Shown here one piece after another: positions 22,177 to 33,066 of a stretch of 64,000 nucleotides of DNA. The stretch covers positions 25,617 to 89,616 of the forward strand of contig VFIW01000149.1 in assembly GCA_006386115.1 (NCBI GenBank), in the 5' to 3' direction. The position numbers and the translations under genes are program-made. Within the stretch, counting starts at the first letter, position 1. Each line of letters starts with the position of its first letter. Under the pieces are notes generated by a model. It worked only from the letters and a program-made list of their open reading frames with translations. It was not told where the DNA came from and did no database searches. The DNA is from Globisporangium splendens. Its lineage: Eukaryota; Oomycota; Peronosporomycetes; Pythiales; Pythiaceae.

Positions 22177-23718
22177 TTATGGGGAGACGGCAACGTACTT
22201 CTGACGCGGCGGGTTCAACGGTGCGGCCGTCGCCTTCTTGGTCGCGGTTGCAGCCGCCGCAGCCTTGACGAGCGCGTCCACTTTTTCCTGCACACGCTGG
22301 CCGTAATGCGGATCCACCTTGAGAAAGTTGGTGATCGCGCGGTCCTGGACGGGCTTCGAAGCCTTGGACAGCGTGCCCGCGATGTTGGACGTGAGCCGCT
22401 CGCGCGCGTCGGCGTCGAGCGTCTTGCGGTAGAAATCGCTGACCTGGCTGAAGTTGTCGTCGTCCTTGGTGCTGTACTTGGTCACGACGGCGTGGTCACC
22501 CGAGTACGTGTGGAAGGCGTGCTGCGTGGATTCCTGAGGCGCGGCTGGGTCGGTGCTGTTTGGGAACCAGTTGGACAAACCGCCCATGTTGCCGTTTACG
22601 GTCGCAAAGCCGTCGCGCTGGTACGTGCGCACCTCACAGCGTGGCTTGTTCACGGGAATCTGCTGGTAGTTGACGCCGAGACGGTACCGTTGCGTGTCTG
22701 GGTACGAGAACAAGCGGCCCTGGAGCATCTTGTCTGGCGACGTCTCGATGCCAGGCACGAGGTGCGACGGCGAGAACGCGATCTGCTCGATCTCGGCAAA
22801 GTAGTTTTCCGGGTTTCGGTTCAGCACGAGGCGGCCGACTTCGATCAGCGGGTACTGGGCATGGGACCAGACCTTGGTCACGTCGAACGGGTTGAACTCG
22901 CACTCGTTGGCTTGTTCAGGCGTCATGACCTGGATGTACGCTGTCCAGGTGGGGAAGTCCTTGTTGGCGATGGCGTTGTACAAGTCCTCGGTGGCGTAGT
23001 CCGGGTTCGAGGCTGCGAGCTTCTCGGCTTCGTCGACTGGCAAGTTGCGGATGCCCTGGTCCGTCTTGAAGTGGTACTTGACATAAGTGATCTCGCCTTG
23101 TGCATTCACGTTCGTGAACGTGTGGCTGCCGTAGCCGTTCATGAAGCGGTATCCATCGGGTATGCCTCGGTCCGAGAACAGGAACGACATCTGGTGCGTG
23201 GTCTCAGGTCGCAGCGAGAAGAAGTCCCACATCATGTCGTCGTCCTTCAAGTGCGTGGCTGGGTGGCGCTTCTGCGTGTGGATGAAACTTGGGAACAGGA
23301 TCGGGTCGCGAATGAAGAAGATCGGCGTGTTGTTGCCTACGAGATCCCAGTTGCCTTCTTCCGTGTAGAACTTGATGGCAAAGCCACGTGGGTCACGCGC
23401 AGTGTCAGCGGATCCAGATTCACCACCGACGGTCGAGAAACGAATGCCGATCGGGGTGCGTTTGCCGACTTGGCCGAACAACTTGGCCTTGCAGTACTTG
23501 GTGATGTCGCTGTGCGTGACTTCGAAGTACCCAAAGGCACCGGCACCCTTGGCGTGCACGACGCGCTCGGGGATGCGTTCGCGGTCAAAGTGCGCCAAGT
23601 GGTCGATTAGCGCAAAGTCCTGGAGCGCGATGGGGCCACGTGGACCTGCTGTGGTGGACGCCGTGAGTGCGTTTGGCGGCAATGGCGCACCGTTACTGGC
23701 CGTCGCGAAATTGGTCAT
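22177..23718 (-). CDS. Monofunctional haem catalase
   Basis: Breaks hydrogen peroxide into water and oxygen. From ATG 23718 ([15 protein letters not shown]) the protein is 513 residues. Catalytic His sits in [15 protein letters not shown] and Asn in [14 protein letters not shown]. The proximal haem Tyr lies in [14 protein letters not shown]. The frame is open further upstream to 23787, but that extension lacks an ATG. The C-terminus ends in an Ala/Lys-rich tail without an obvious SKL peroxisome signal. It is a small-subunit catalase by length. A C-terminal relic of a second catalase is at 25471-25775. Confidence 0.95.
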   Translation of the reverse strand: MTNFATASNGAPLPPNALTASTTAGPRGPIALQDFALIDHLAHFDRERIPERVVHAKGAGAFGYFEVTHSDITKYCKAKLFGQVGKRTPIGIRFSTVGGESGSADTARDPRGFAIKFYTEEGNWDLVGNNTPIFFIRDPILFPSFIHTQKRHPATHLKDDDMMWDFFSLRPETTHQMSFLFSDRGIPDGYRFMNGYGSHTFTNVNAQGEITYVKYHFKTDQGIRNLPVDEAEKLAASNPDYATEDLYNAIANKDFPTWTAYIQVMTPEQANECEFNPFDVTKVWSHAQYPLIEVGRLVLNRNPENYFAEIEQIAFSPSHLVPGIETSPDKMLQGRLFSYPDTQRYRLGVNYQQIPVNKPRCEVRTYQRDGFATVNGNMGGLSNWFPNSTDPAAPQESTQHAFHTYSGDHAVVTKYSTKDDDNFSQVSDFYRKTLDADARERLTSNIAGTLSKASKPVQDRAITNFLKVDPHYGQRVQEKVDALVKAAAAATATKKATAAPLNPPRQKYVAVSP

Positions 23719-25470
23719 GGCAGCTTGAGCCTGGGTTGTGGTGGATGACGCTTGCTCAGCAGAAAGAAAATGGAAGAATGAAGTCAACGTGGCGGCGCTT
23801 CTTGAGATTGGGCACGTGAGATTTCACCTGAGCGCACTCCCTTGCAGTTCCGGAGGTACGACAAGGGATGGAATGGGACCTTGAAGCTATGGATGCTAAA
23901 AGAAGAGAGCGAATCGATGTTGAAGGTGCTCGGGTGGATCTCACTTCTCTCACTCTTGGGCTCAGCATACCAGGGAATCCGTTTTCTGAATGCGGTAATC
24001 ATTGCATGGAGTGCGCTGCGAGTGGCTACGACTTTCAGCTTTCAGCTTTTCATTCCTCGTAAACATCCCTAGCTCCCTAGACCACCCTCGTCGTACCTAC
24101 CGACCCGTACGTCAGTCAGTTGTACACAGAGAGAGAGAGAGAGATAGAATGAGCAACTGCAACGAGAGACACAGATGCCCTCCATCCCCCTTTCTCCACT
24201 GTGCTGCTCAAAAGGCAATTAGGTCGGACGTTGTCGTACCCCCAAGAAGAGCGTCGTTGAAAGATACAAGAAGATTGAGAGTGATGGTCCGATGGGCATC
24301 AACTAAGTGCTCATGACTGAATGTCGGAATCGACAATCAGCGTACTTAGTGTAATTTGGTGGACGTTCATTGGACGAAACCATTCAATCGATGCGTACTT
24401 AGTGGAGATGTCACACCTACTTGCAAAATGGCTACATTCTGGAACGACAATGGACGGACGACATGGGAGCTTTTCTCATCTGAATAGAGCTATTGTCTCC
24501 ACCACTTCACGGTCAATATCACATTCTCCTCTGTCACAGCCAAACACCTTCACACTAATGTCCTATCACCTCTATAATGTAGTGCTGTGCCAAGTATCAG
24601 CTACACCAAATTATTGTTCAACAAGACGGAACACGAATCAAAGCGAGTACTGGACTCTACTGTACGCGCGAGGGATCATAATTGGCGGCAGTGTGGTCGC
24701 CCACAATGGCGTTGAGACGCACAATTCGTGGGAATGGATCTCTGCTTCTCATGCTCCAGACAAGGGATCGTTTTTGAATTGCCGACTCTTGTGCCGTGCC
24801 GCAACTGCTCAAACCACGTTGTTGCTGCACTCCAAGCTCAATACTAGCGGGTGTATTCGGCAAAGAAAACGTGGCAGCAGGTCAGCACCAGTGAATGATC
24901 AACACTAAGCAATGCAATCGGTCTATATTCTGTGTGAAGCAGAATTATGCTCTGTATGAAGTTTGCAAGTATGCTATATCGTAGGTTGTTTGGCTCAGAT
25001 TGTCCTGGTTTTGCATGCGACAGAGGAGAATGTGATACTGATCGCGAAATGGTGTGTTGCTTTCTACAAACTGGAGCGTTCACGAAAGCTCTACGCCTGC
25101 TGCCCTCGGAGGCAGGACATGGGACAAGAACGACAAGATACTAGACGCACGCGTCGTCTATTAGGTTTTCGACTTGTGTTGGTTCTCACATGTCATCATC
25201 TCAGTGTCGCAGACAGCATGCCTACTGACTGATATGAAATTCAGGATGTCCACTCTTGGCTGTTTACTGATCGCTGTACACTATGTTATCTTCGTAAAAG
25301 GTAGCAATGTCAGGTGTTGGTCCATTGTGCACGGTCCACCATCTTCATCTTAGCACGATGCGATATTGGGCTCTTTATCGGGGACCAACTGTCACTGCAG
25401 CCATGATTCTTGAATTCGTTGAAGTTTTAGATATCCTTGCAACGGCAAGCTCACTGTTTTCTCATTTGCA
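23719..25470. other. Long spacer between catalase and the catalase relic
   Basis: About 1.75 kb with only short ORFs lacking domains. It contains a (ga)n run at 24128-24145 and a repeated gcgtacttagtg (near 24340 and 24395). It may be the worn remains of the rest of the second catalase copy, but I cannot recognise catalase motifs before 25471. Confidence 0.35.
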
Positions 25471-25775
25471 GAATTCGATGCGGCATCGGCACTCCAGGTC
25501 GGCAAGTTCTACCGCAAGGTGCTGGATAGCGGTGCTCGGGATCGCTTGGCGACAAGCATCGCAAAACACTGTCCAATGCTTCGAAGCCCATCCAGGACCG
25601 CGCGATCGCGAATTTCCCCAAGGTCGACCCGGATTATGGCAAGCGTGTGCAGGAGAAAGTGGACGCGGAGCAGGCCGAGAAGGGCATGTCGAAAGTGTCC
25701 ACCTCGGAGACGCGTCGCCATCCAGCCGAGCCTGTGAACCCGCCGCGCGAGGCACACACCCCCGTTGTCCCGTAG
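25471..25775 (+). pseudogene. C-terminal relic of a second catalase gene
   Basis: The plus strand reads LQVGKFYRKVLDSGARDRLATSIAK in one frame. After about 25565 it continues one frame over as KTLSNASKPIQDRAIANFPK to a TAG at 25775. The intact catalase has [25 protein letters not shown] and [19 protein letters not shown] at the same place. One indel breaks the frame, and the haem-binding core is absent. Orientation is opposite to the intact gene, so it is an inverted duplicate or what remains of one. Confidence 0.85.
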
Positions 25776-26546
25776 GCATAAGAGTTGAAGTACCGGCACT
25801 TGTGTTCCATGCTACGTGGGAACCAGACACCACCTTGTGTGATGGAGTTCCAAGCGTTTTATTTCTTTTGTGTCGTGGAGTGCACTCGTCAAAAGTCACC
25901 AACAGAGCAATCATTCCGATCGTTCCTTAACCGGCAGAACGTATATAGTTTGAATGGTTTTGCAGTTGCCCGCCGCTTCTAATCCCCAGATACTTCAACA
26001 CCGACGCGGACCCCTCTATGTGCTGCCGAGATGTATGCGATGTCCATCGGTCCTTCAAGCCTCTCTGTCTAGTGTGACAGCCATCCATCTCATCGTGTCA
26101 CGTTGCCTAATCAGGTGCACAACGTTTCACTGTTTGATTTCAAAGGTTTCGAACGGCATTGTTATACCGAAAATGTTGCTGGTCTTTCCAAATAGGTAAT
26201 ATATCGTAAATCGTATAGCACAGTATATGAAATTGTGGAGGTTGCCGTGCCGAGAAACTCTAACGATTTTGGACATAAACTGGGCACATGAGCCATTTGT
26301 TGACACGAGGTGGCATTCCTGTCAGATCTTTTCAGTCAGTGAGCACCCGTTGACCTCTCCTCCACGATCCATAAGAGACTCGTGTGTGCACAATACGCGT
26401 CCAGCATCGAGAGACGCGTGTGCCTAGCCACAGCTCGTGTGACATCCACATCGAGCCCTCTTCTTGGCAATCTAGCACTTGCCACTCACTTTTCAAAATC
26501 CCACCAGCGTCATCAACGAGAAGGTATTCAAAAGACACTCCCATAT
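25776..26546. other. Spacer upstream of the RNase T2 gene
   Basis: About 770 bases that include the RNase T2 promoter. A ctcacttttcaaaatc stretch near 26484-26500 resembles the oomycete initiator-type core promoter (TCA-Y-T-T followed by CA-W-TTT). This is a weak match. No gene is seen. Confidence 0.35.
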
Positions 26547-27491
26547 ATGCTGCTCATCAAGTCTTCCATCGTCGTCGTCGCAGCACTCGCCGCTGCTGAG
26601 TTCCAAGCCGTACATGCTGTGGACTACCTTGGTGGTTGGCTTGCCACGGCTCCAACCGAGCAGTGCGTCGACATTTGTGTCAACTCCAAGGCCACCCCGA
26701 CGTGTTTGACCTCGGACCCTGTATGCCTGGCCAAGCTGCAACGTCCTGGTGACTTCGACTACTTGCTCTTGGAGCAGATCTACATTCCCCAATTCTGCCG
26801 CGATTTACTCGTCGGTGTCGACTCGACCATCTCGCACCAGAATGTGTCAGCGTACCCAAACGGCTTGACCTGCCAGCCGGACGTCGTCAAGAGTGAGCTC
26901 ACGACCCACGGTCTCTGGCCGAACTATAACGACGGTTATGCCGGCTGCTGCAACGTCAGCGATACCATCGGCAACCACCCGTACAACGCATTCGACTTTG
27001 CCGTCAACCAGGAGCCTCTGCTTGCGGAGATGAGCGAAAAGTGGATCGACCCAACGCAAAACAACGCGTATGAGACGCTTTGCCAGATCTACAACCACGA
27101 ATTCCAAAAGCACGGCATCTGCTACTATGCCGCAGAAGACAATTGGGAGCAAAGTGCCGTGACGTACTTCCAAGCCACGTTGAATGTTGCTGCCACTCTG
27201 GACTCGGCCACCAAGCAGATCAACGAGTGGGCGGCGTCTTCGGCTGCTGAGGCTCCCTCGCCAGCAGCGATTCGAATGTTGTACTCGAAATACACACAAG
27301 TGCTCTGCTCGGCTGTCGACGGCGTGAACCAACTCTCGGCCATCCGTACTTGCTACACCAAGCCAGCCAACATCACGAGTGAAGGTCCCTTTGTGCAACA
27401 GGACTGCGCTCTTCCAACTGCGACGGCGACGTTTGCGCTGTGCTATGAGAGCGCACCAGTGTCTCTGGCAGCATACGTTGCCCCACAGTAG
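26547..27491 (+). CDS. Secreted ribonuclease T2 family enzyme
   Basis: T2 RNases cleave single-stranded RNA through a 2',3'-cyclic phosphate. ATG 26547 opens a signal peptide (MLLIKSSIVVVAALAAAEF, likely cut after VHA). Both catalytic segments are present: THGLWPNY near residue 119 (CAS I) and HEFQKHGIC near residue 184 (CAS II), with the two catalytic His and the Lys/Glu of the second. Many Cys residues fit extracellular disulfides. At 314 residues it is longer than the roughly 230 of typical T2 enzymes, with a C-terminal region after CYTKPAN. The frame extends upstream of the chosen ATG, but only from here does it begin with a signal sequence. Plausible roles are extracellular phosphate scavenging or interaction with a host. 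Confidence 0.92.
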   Translation: MLLIKSSIVVVAALAAAEFQAVHAVDYLGGWLATAPTEQCVDICVNSKATPTCLTSDPVCLAKLQRPGDFDYLLLEQIYIPQFCRDLLVGVDSTISHQNVSAYPNGLTCQPDVVKSELTTHGLWPNYNDGYAGCCNVSDTIGNHPYNAFDFAVNQEPLLAEMSEKWIDPTQNNAYETLCQIYNHEFQKHGICYYAAEDNWEQSAVTYFQATLNVAATLDSATKQINEWAASSAAEAPSPAAIRMLYSKYTQVLCSAVDGVNQLSAIRTCYTKPANITSEGPFVQQDCALPTATATFALCYESAPVSLAAYVAPQ

Positions 27492-27782
27492 ATGGCTCTC
27501 AGTTTGCGTATTACCAGGAGTTGTTGTTTGCCACTCAGTGCATGCATTCTGTTCGAACCGTTCTGCGAATGCACTTTCTCTGATCACCCTAGACGGCGAA
27601 TGGTGGTCGTCATAATTGTTCTTGACACTTTGTCTGCAATGCATTCTGCTCACTTCTCGACGACGTCCATTTTGCTGTTGATATTTTGACAAACTGTCGA
27701 GAAATTGATGTCGCCATTGTGTGCACGTTTTTGACTGCTGGCTTGTCATGTCCATTGCTCCATTTTGCCCACATCCAGCAGC

Positions 27783-28913
27783 ATGCTGCCGTCCCTCGTT
27801 CTGCGCCTCTGCGCCGCGCGCACTGGTGCGTCTGCGCATCACCACACGCTCTGCACGTACACAACAAGAGTGCCTCTAACCACCTTCATCCTCTTTGTCT
27901 GTCTGCTTCTGTAGCGCTGCTCTCTGCAGCTCATCCAACCACCACCACCTTTGTGCGCCACATCTCCAAGAAGAAGACGCGGCTAGCGAACGTGCAGGTG
28001 CTCTGGCCGATCGCGGGCGTGGACGAGCCGCCGCAGCTGCTGCCGCACGAGATCGACTTCACGAACCGCCTGTTCAAGGCCGAGTCCAAGCTCATCACGT
28101 CCACGGCCGACGTGGACGATCTGCCCGAGTGGACGATCCCGGAGATCGCGTTCGCCGGCCGCTCCAACGTCGGCAAGTCGTCCATCATCAACGCGATCGT
28201 GGGTCAGGCGGGACTCGTGCGCACGTCCAAGACTCCTGGACGCACGCAGAAGCTGCACTTCTTCTCGGTCGGCGGCAAAGTGGGCAGTCTACCCGATCTG
28301 TCGCTTGTGGACATGCCCGGGTACGGCTTCGCGACGGCGCCGAAAGCTGTGGTGGACGAGTGGCACGACCTTGTCGGCGGGTACATCAAGAAGCGCCGCG
28401 GCTCCAACCTCAAGACGATTTACCTGCTGATCGACAGCCGCCGTGGCATCGGCAAGGTCGACGAGGAGTTCATGGACTACCTTCACGACCTCGGCATGAT
28501 CTACCAGGTCGTATTCACAAAGGCGGACACGGTAAAGTGCTTTTGAAAGGTTTTAAGCAGAGCCTAGAGCTACGCTGTCACTTTGGGATCTCTAACTGAG
28601 CTCATGATGGTTTTCTGGCATGAATTAGGTGACGATTCCGGAGTTGACCAAGCAGATTCAAAAAGCCCAGGAGATCGCCATGCGGATAGATCGAATCGTA
28701 CGTTTTCGCTTTGACCTGGCATATTCGAGAATTCGTGTTGTTTAATGGTGGTCGGATAAGCTGACTGGCCTCACCGTGTGGTCTTGTACATCTTTGCCTT
28801 TTTGTCAGAGTATGAACCCGGTCATTCACGTGTCGAGCACGAAGGAGAACTTTGGCATCCGTGAGCTCCAGCGCCACATGGTCAGTATGACGGGGATGCT
28901 GCTGAACCGGTAG
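27783..28913 (+). CDS. engB: EngB/YihA-type GTPase, mitochondrial (GTPBP8-like), 4 exons
   Basis: EngB GTPases help assemble the large ribosomal subunit. Four exons join in phase: 27783-27825, 27915-28531, 28629-28697 and 28809-28913, giving 277 residues. All introns are GT-AG. Exon 1 plus the start of exon 2 give MLPSLVLRLCAARTALLSA followed by a Thr/Arg/Lys-rich stretch, a good mitochondrial presequence. G1 is GRSNVGKS, G3 DMPGYG and G4 TKAD. The C-terminal exons supply VTIPELTKQIQKAQEI and a final SSTKENFGIRELQRHM, usual for the family. The long open frame upstream of 27915 (from 27686) is intron and 5' sequence, not protein. Confidence 0.88.
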
Positions 28914-29166
28914 TTCGAGCCAACAAGCGTCAAACGAATTCCGTACATGACTTTGGATTCTGGTGTCGTCGGATGTCGCAATTCTAGAACGTTGCGACTG
29001 TCGGAGCATTGTCAGGTTGCCAACCCTCTATAGGACAGAAAAGTCGCCTTCAACGATTGCAAGTATCTTCTTTCTTGCGCGGCCAGTCATTCTGTGTTGC
29101 TGCTCCCTTTCAGATCTCGGGTTGCTCGACTATTCACCTCCCGTCGTCTGCATGGCATCTCTTGAT

Positions 29167-32100
29167 TTAGAACTCGGAGAGATACGACTCGGGTCCAGAT
29201 TGCTTCGATGCGTCCGAGTCGTCATCGTCCGAGCCAGAACGCGCATCATAATCTTCTTCTTCAGCTCCCCGACCATCACCGCCACGTTTACCGGAAACGA
29301 GGCCGCATGCTTCCAGCAGCTTCTCCTTGCAACTTCCACCGCCGCCTCGGTCTCCTGTCACGAGAGAAAGCGGTCGCACGAGCGGCAACTCGACGGGCGA
29401 TGGCGACGCAACTCGGATCAACTTTCCATGTCCCAATTTGCTGGAAGGCGGAGTGGGACACAAGTAGCCGCGGTTATAGAACGCTCCGAAGTCTCGTGTC
29501 TTGCGAGACTCGGTCTCTATTCCATCATGTTGCTGACCAAGAGCTGACACCAGCGCTTGCCCTGCCTTCGATGGCCTTCTGCCAGCACTGCCAGGCATGA
29601 TCGGGAGCACGACGACCTCAGATGTTCGAGCACTCGCCAACGGAAGTGCGAGTAGGTTCTCGCTGAGGTCTTCCGTATCAGACATTGCGGATGCGGACTT
29701 CTTGGAAAACCGTCCTTTCTTGCTGCTCTTTGATTTCTTTCGCTGCTTTGTAGTCGCTGGTTTCTTCTTCACGGAGGCTGAAGCAGCTTCAAGAGGCACT
29801 GATCCCTCCTGCATCTCGGCTGCTGGTGCTTCTTCGCAGGCAGCAGCATCCTCGTCCACTTCTTCATCATCATGAGGAGATGGTTTCTCTTTGCTGCCTT
29901 TCCCCTTGTCTTTCTTGGACTTATTCCGCTTGCTGCTTCCTTTCTTCGACTGTTTTCGTGCAGCTCGTGATCCCTTTTGGCGGCGGGAGTGTCTTCTAGG
30001 CTTCTCCGACGTCCGTCGCTCCCCTTGGCTCCCGTTTTCTGGCGCACTGTTGTAGCCATGGAGCGGATCGTCGGCGCCAACTTCTCCATGGAGTGAGTTT
30101 GGAGGAATCGGCTCGTCCTCAGCGTCAGATAGATCCGAGTCCATCGATACAAGATCGTCGATCTCATCGTCCAGGTCGACTTCAGGGTTTGCAAAAAGCT
30201 CTGAAATCGCAACTTGGCAGTCGCTGAGCAGATCACTCGACATCTCGATCGAAGCCGCGAGTCTAGCTTCGTTATCAAGCTTGATCGAACCACTGGACTG
30301 GGGGATTTGCATGTGACTTGGTTCTTTAGAATGCTGTTTCGCCGAGTCTTCTCCTTGAGCATCCAGTATTTTTACCTCGGTAACCAGATCAAAGTAAATG
30401 AGCAAGCTCTGACACCATGACTTGCCCATTTCTTCGAGATCCCACGTCGAGAACTGCGTGTCCTTTCGAGGACCAAAGTCAGGGACACAGAAGGACGCCT
30501 CGAGCGTGTAGCTGTTGATCACTCCGAGCTCGTGGTTGACAACCACGCGGGCTGTGTTCAGTTTCGACTTGTGGACTGTGAAATCGCAGCTTGGAAACGA
30601 GAAGAAATGCGAGTTCTTCGCGACCACCATCGGAAACACGCGCGGATCATTGCTCAACCTCGCGCGAAGGTTCGCCGTGCTGCTCGTGTACATCGCTGGG
30701 CTCACGCTAACGAAATTCGAAAAGCTGCTCCCCATACTCGCACTGAGCGGTGCCGACGCTGTTGCTATTGCTTTCTTGCTCGATTTTTTGTTGTAGCAGC
30801 CGTATGTGAAGATATTACGATTGAGACTATGGCCGTGCAAATCGCAGTAGATCGCGACGCGGTCGCGTGCCTGGAGGTTTGCAATCTGGCGCTTTAAGTG
30901 ATACACCGTGGGGAACAATTTCTCGACCGGGTACGACCATTCCCGATTAAGATCCCACCCAGCGAGGTTGACGCGCGTGTTGCTGTTGATCACACCGTCC
31001 GGATTCAGCATCGGGACGACCTTGAACACGAAATGCTTGCGCAAGATCTGTGCTCCGCTCGATGGACCCGTGAGGTAGTCTATCATGCCTTTCATCATCC
31101 AGCTGCTGTTCGGCTCCCCAGGATGGACGCGCGCAGGTAGCACGATGACTATTAAGCGAGAAGCAACGTCCAACCAGGTTAGCTGGATTCGCAAACATTG
31201 TATACCTCCATCAACGCGCCATAAATGGCGACAAGGTTTTCGTTGATGAGTACGCACCGCGCTTTTCATCAGGTGGGGTGCTGTCCTTTCCCGACGACGT
31301 GATCGTGAGCAAGTCACAGGTGTTCAGCGCAATACTTTGGCACAACTCGGTGCGACGGCACACTGCAGCGCGCTTGGAGTCGCGTTCCAGCTTCTCCAGG
31401 TACTCCATTAAATCTACAAAGATCGAAGATACACAAGTAAACCGTGTCAGCTCACAACGATGGTAGCATTTGCCTGTAGCGTCATCTTACCAGTGTATGT
31501 GTACGGCCGGAGGCACGCAAAGTAGACGCAGTCGTGCTCGTGCTCGAATTCATACTGGAAGCTCAGGCAGTTAGTGCCAGCTGGGCTGTCTGGCGATAAC
31601 GACACATCGTAACGCACGTGGGTGCCTCGATGGACCCACCCGATGCCTTTTGTGTCGGCGTCGATCTCCGAGTACACCACTGGCTGCAGTCCATTCCCAA
31701 AGAGCGCGCCACTTTTCGCGAGGTTGGTAAGCGAGAATTTGTAGACAATGCCAGGCACGCCATTGCGCACTTCAAAGTAGAACCACTGACGGTACGCGCT
31801 GTTCTTGATATCCGGGTGAATCATCAGCTCGTACTCTTGACCTGCATGCCACACGAAGCAGTGAGATTGAGAAAGAAGGGAAAGGAAAGAACACACAAAT
31901 CGACTCGTACGATTCGTGGATGGCATGCTCCTGTCTTCGTGTCGATAGATACGCTCGGCTCGCATCAGATTCCCGCTTTCAAAGAGCGAGTCAAACACCA
32001 GAGTGTCCTCGGGCGCGCCGCAGTTCGCATACACCTCAGGCTGATTGTACTCGTAGACGCGGAGCCGCGCAATAACTTCTCGGGCTTCGTCTTCCTCGGC

Positions 32101-32241
32101 TTCGCTCTCGATCAGCATACGATTCTCGCGCAAAATCGACTCGGGCTCTCGCAATGACGTCAGTGACGACGAAGAACCATCCGCTGGGTTTACACGGCCA
32201 GCGGCACTCTCGATAAGGTGGCGACGAACGGGTAAATGCAT
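29167..32241 (-). CDS. Cytosolic carboxypeptidase (M14B, AGBL/CCP-like), 4 exons, with a long Lys-rich C-terminus
   Basis: CCPs remove glutamates from tubulin tails and side chains, mainly in cilia. Exons 32241-31911, 31841-31491, 31413-31258 and 31148-29167 join in phase (939 residues) with GT-AG introns. The N-terminal CCP domain holds FDSLFESGNLMRAE and RQWFYFEVRNG. The carboxypeptidase domain has zinc ligands in RVHPGEPNSSW and CDLHGHS, the substrate Arg region NLAGWDLNREW, and the catalytic Glu in NSYTLEASF. After about residue 560 comes an acidic then Lys/Ser-rich low-complexity tail of over 250 residues, absent from short CCPs. The frame is open upstream of 32241 but has no ATG, so an earlier exon is possible. 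It fits an organism with flagella, like the nearby DRC11. Confidence 0.9.
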
Positions 32242-33066
32242 GGGCCGCACACCAGGGACCCCTGTACGCGCGAGGCGAACTTCGTCGGGTAAGTGGATCA
32301 AGGCAACGGTGGTGGTAGAAGCGTATCGATGTTTTCGCTCGCACGGAAGCGATTCGAGCGGAGCTTCGCTGCGCTCATCGACATGCTTTCCTGTTGGCGT
32401 TGGTGCTTACGTCAGGCTCAGACGCTGGAATCATGGAGTAGCAGAGCGATCACGGTCGCAACTTTCCACGTCTACCGAAATCATTACTGCTGCCGACTTT
32501 GCTGGTATGAACGGATAATTACTGACGCCGAAGGCAGAAGGAGTCAAAGCTCAACGAAGTCAGCGCAGCACGCGATCGGACAACACCCCAGACACCAGCA
32601 TGTTTACCTTTTTTGGTCGGGTCACTTTGTTACCGCCGAAAGGACGTGGGTTTCAGAAAACAAAGCAAACAACACATGCCACCACACGTTGTTAAAACTG
32701 CTGAAATCTCGATGGCTGCACTGAGAACTGCACATCCATTTTTTCAGTCTGAGTCGCTGAGGAGTCAAGTGAAAAATGACGTCACTCCAACGACAACCAG
32801 CAAACAGGGAGCTCAGCATCACTAGTGGTTGGCCTCGTCACGTGCGACTTTGCGATAGTCTTGTCCTTTCGTCTGCAGCCTCATAAGTTGCTCCTGTATG
32901 GCAGCTTCCCAGACTCACCACTGGCTGGCGCGAAAGATAATGTCGATGCCGCAGTTGAAGGCAAAACAAACCCGGTCCAACGGTGGCACTCGTATGCCTT
33001 CACCCACGAAAACTGCCACATTCCACATTTCGCACTCGCCGCCACAGACAAACAGCACTCACACAG
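32242..33066. other. Divergent spacer between the carboxypeptidase and the first family member
   Basis: About 825 bases between two divergently read genes, holding both promoters. No further gene is seen. Confidence 0.4.

Noticed and set aside
22306..23610. 434-residue plus-strand ORF opposite catalase
   Set aside because: Antisense to conserved catalase codons and biased in composition; no domain.
24128..24145. (ga)n run as a possible promoter element
   Set aside because: A simple repeat in a spacer with no gene start nearby.
26847..27845. 332-residue minus-strand ORF opposite RNase T2
   Set aside because: The plus strand has both catalytic motifs and a signal peptide; the minus frame has no features.
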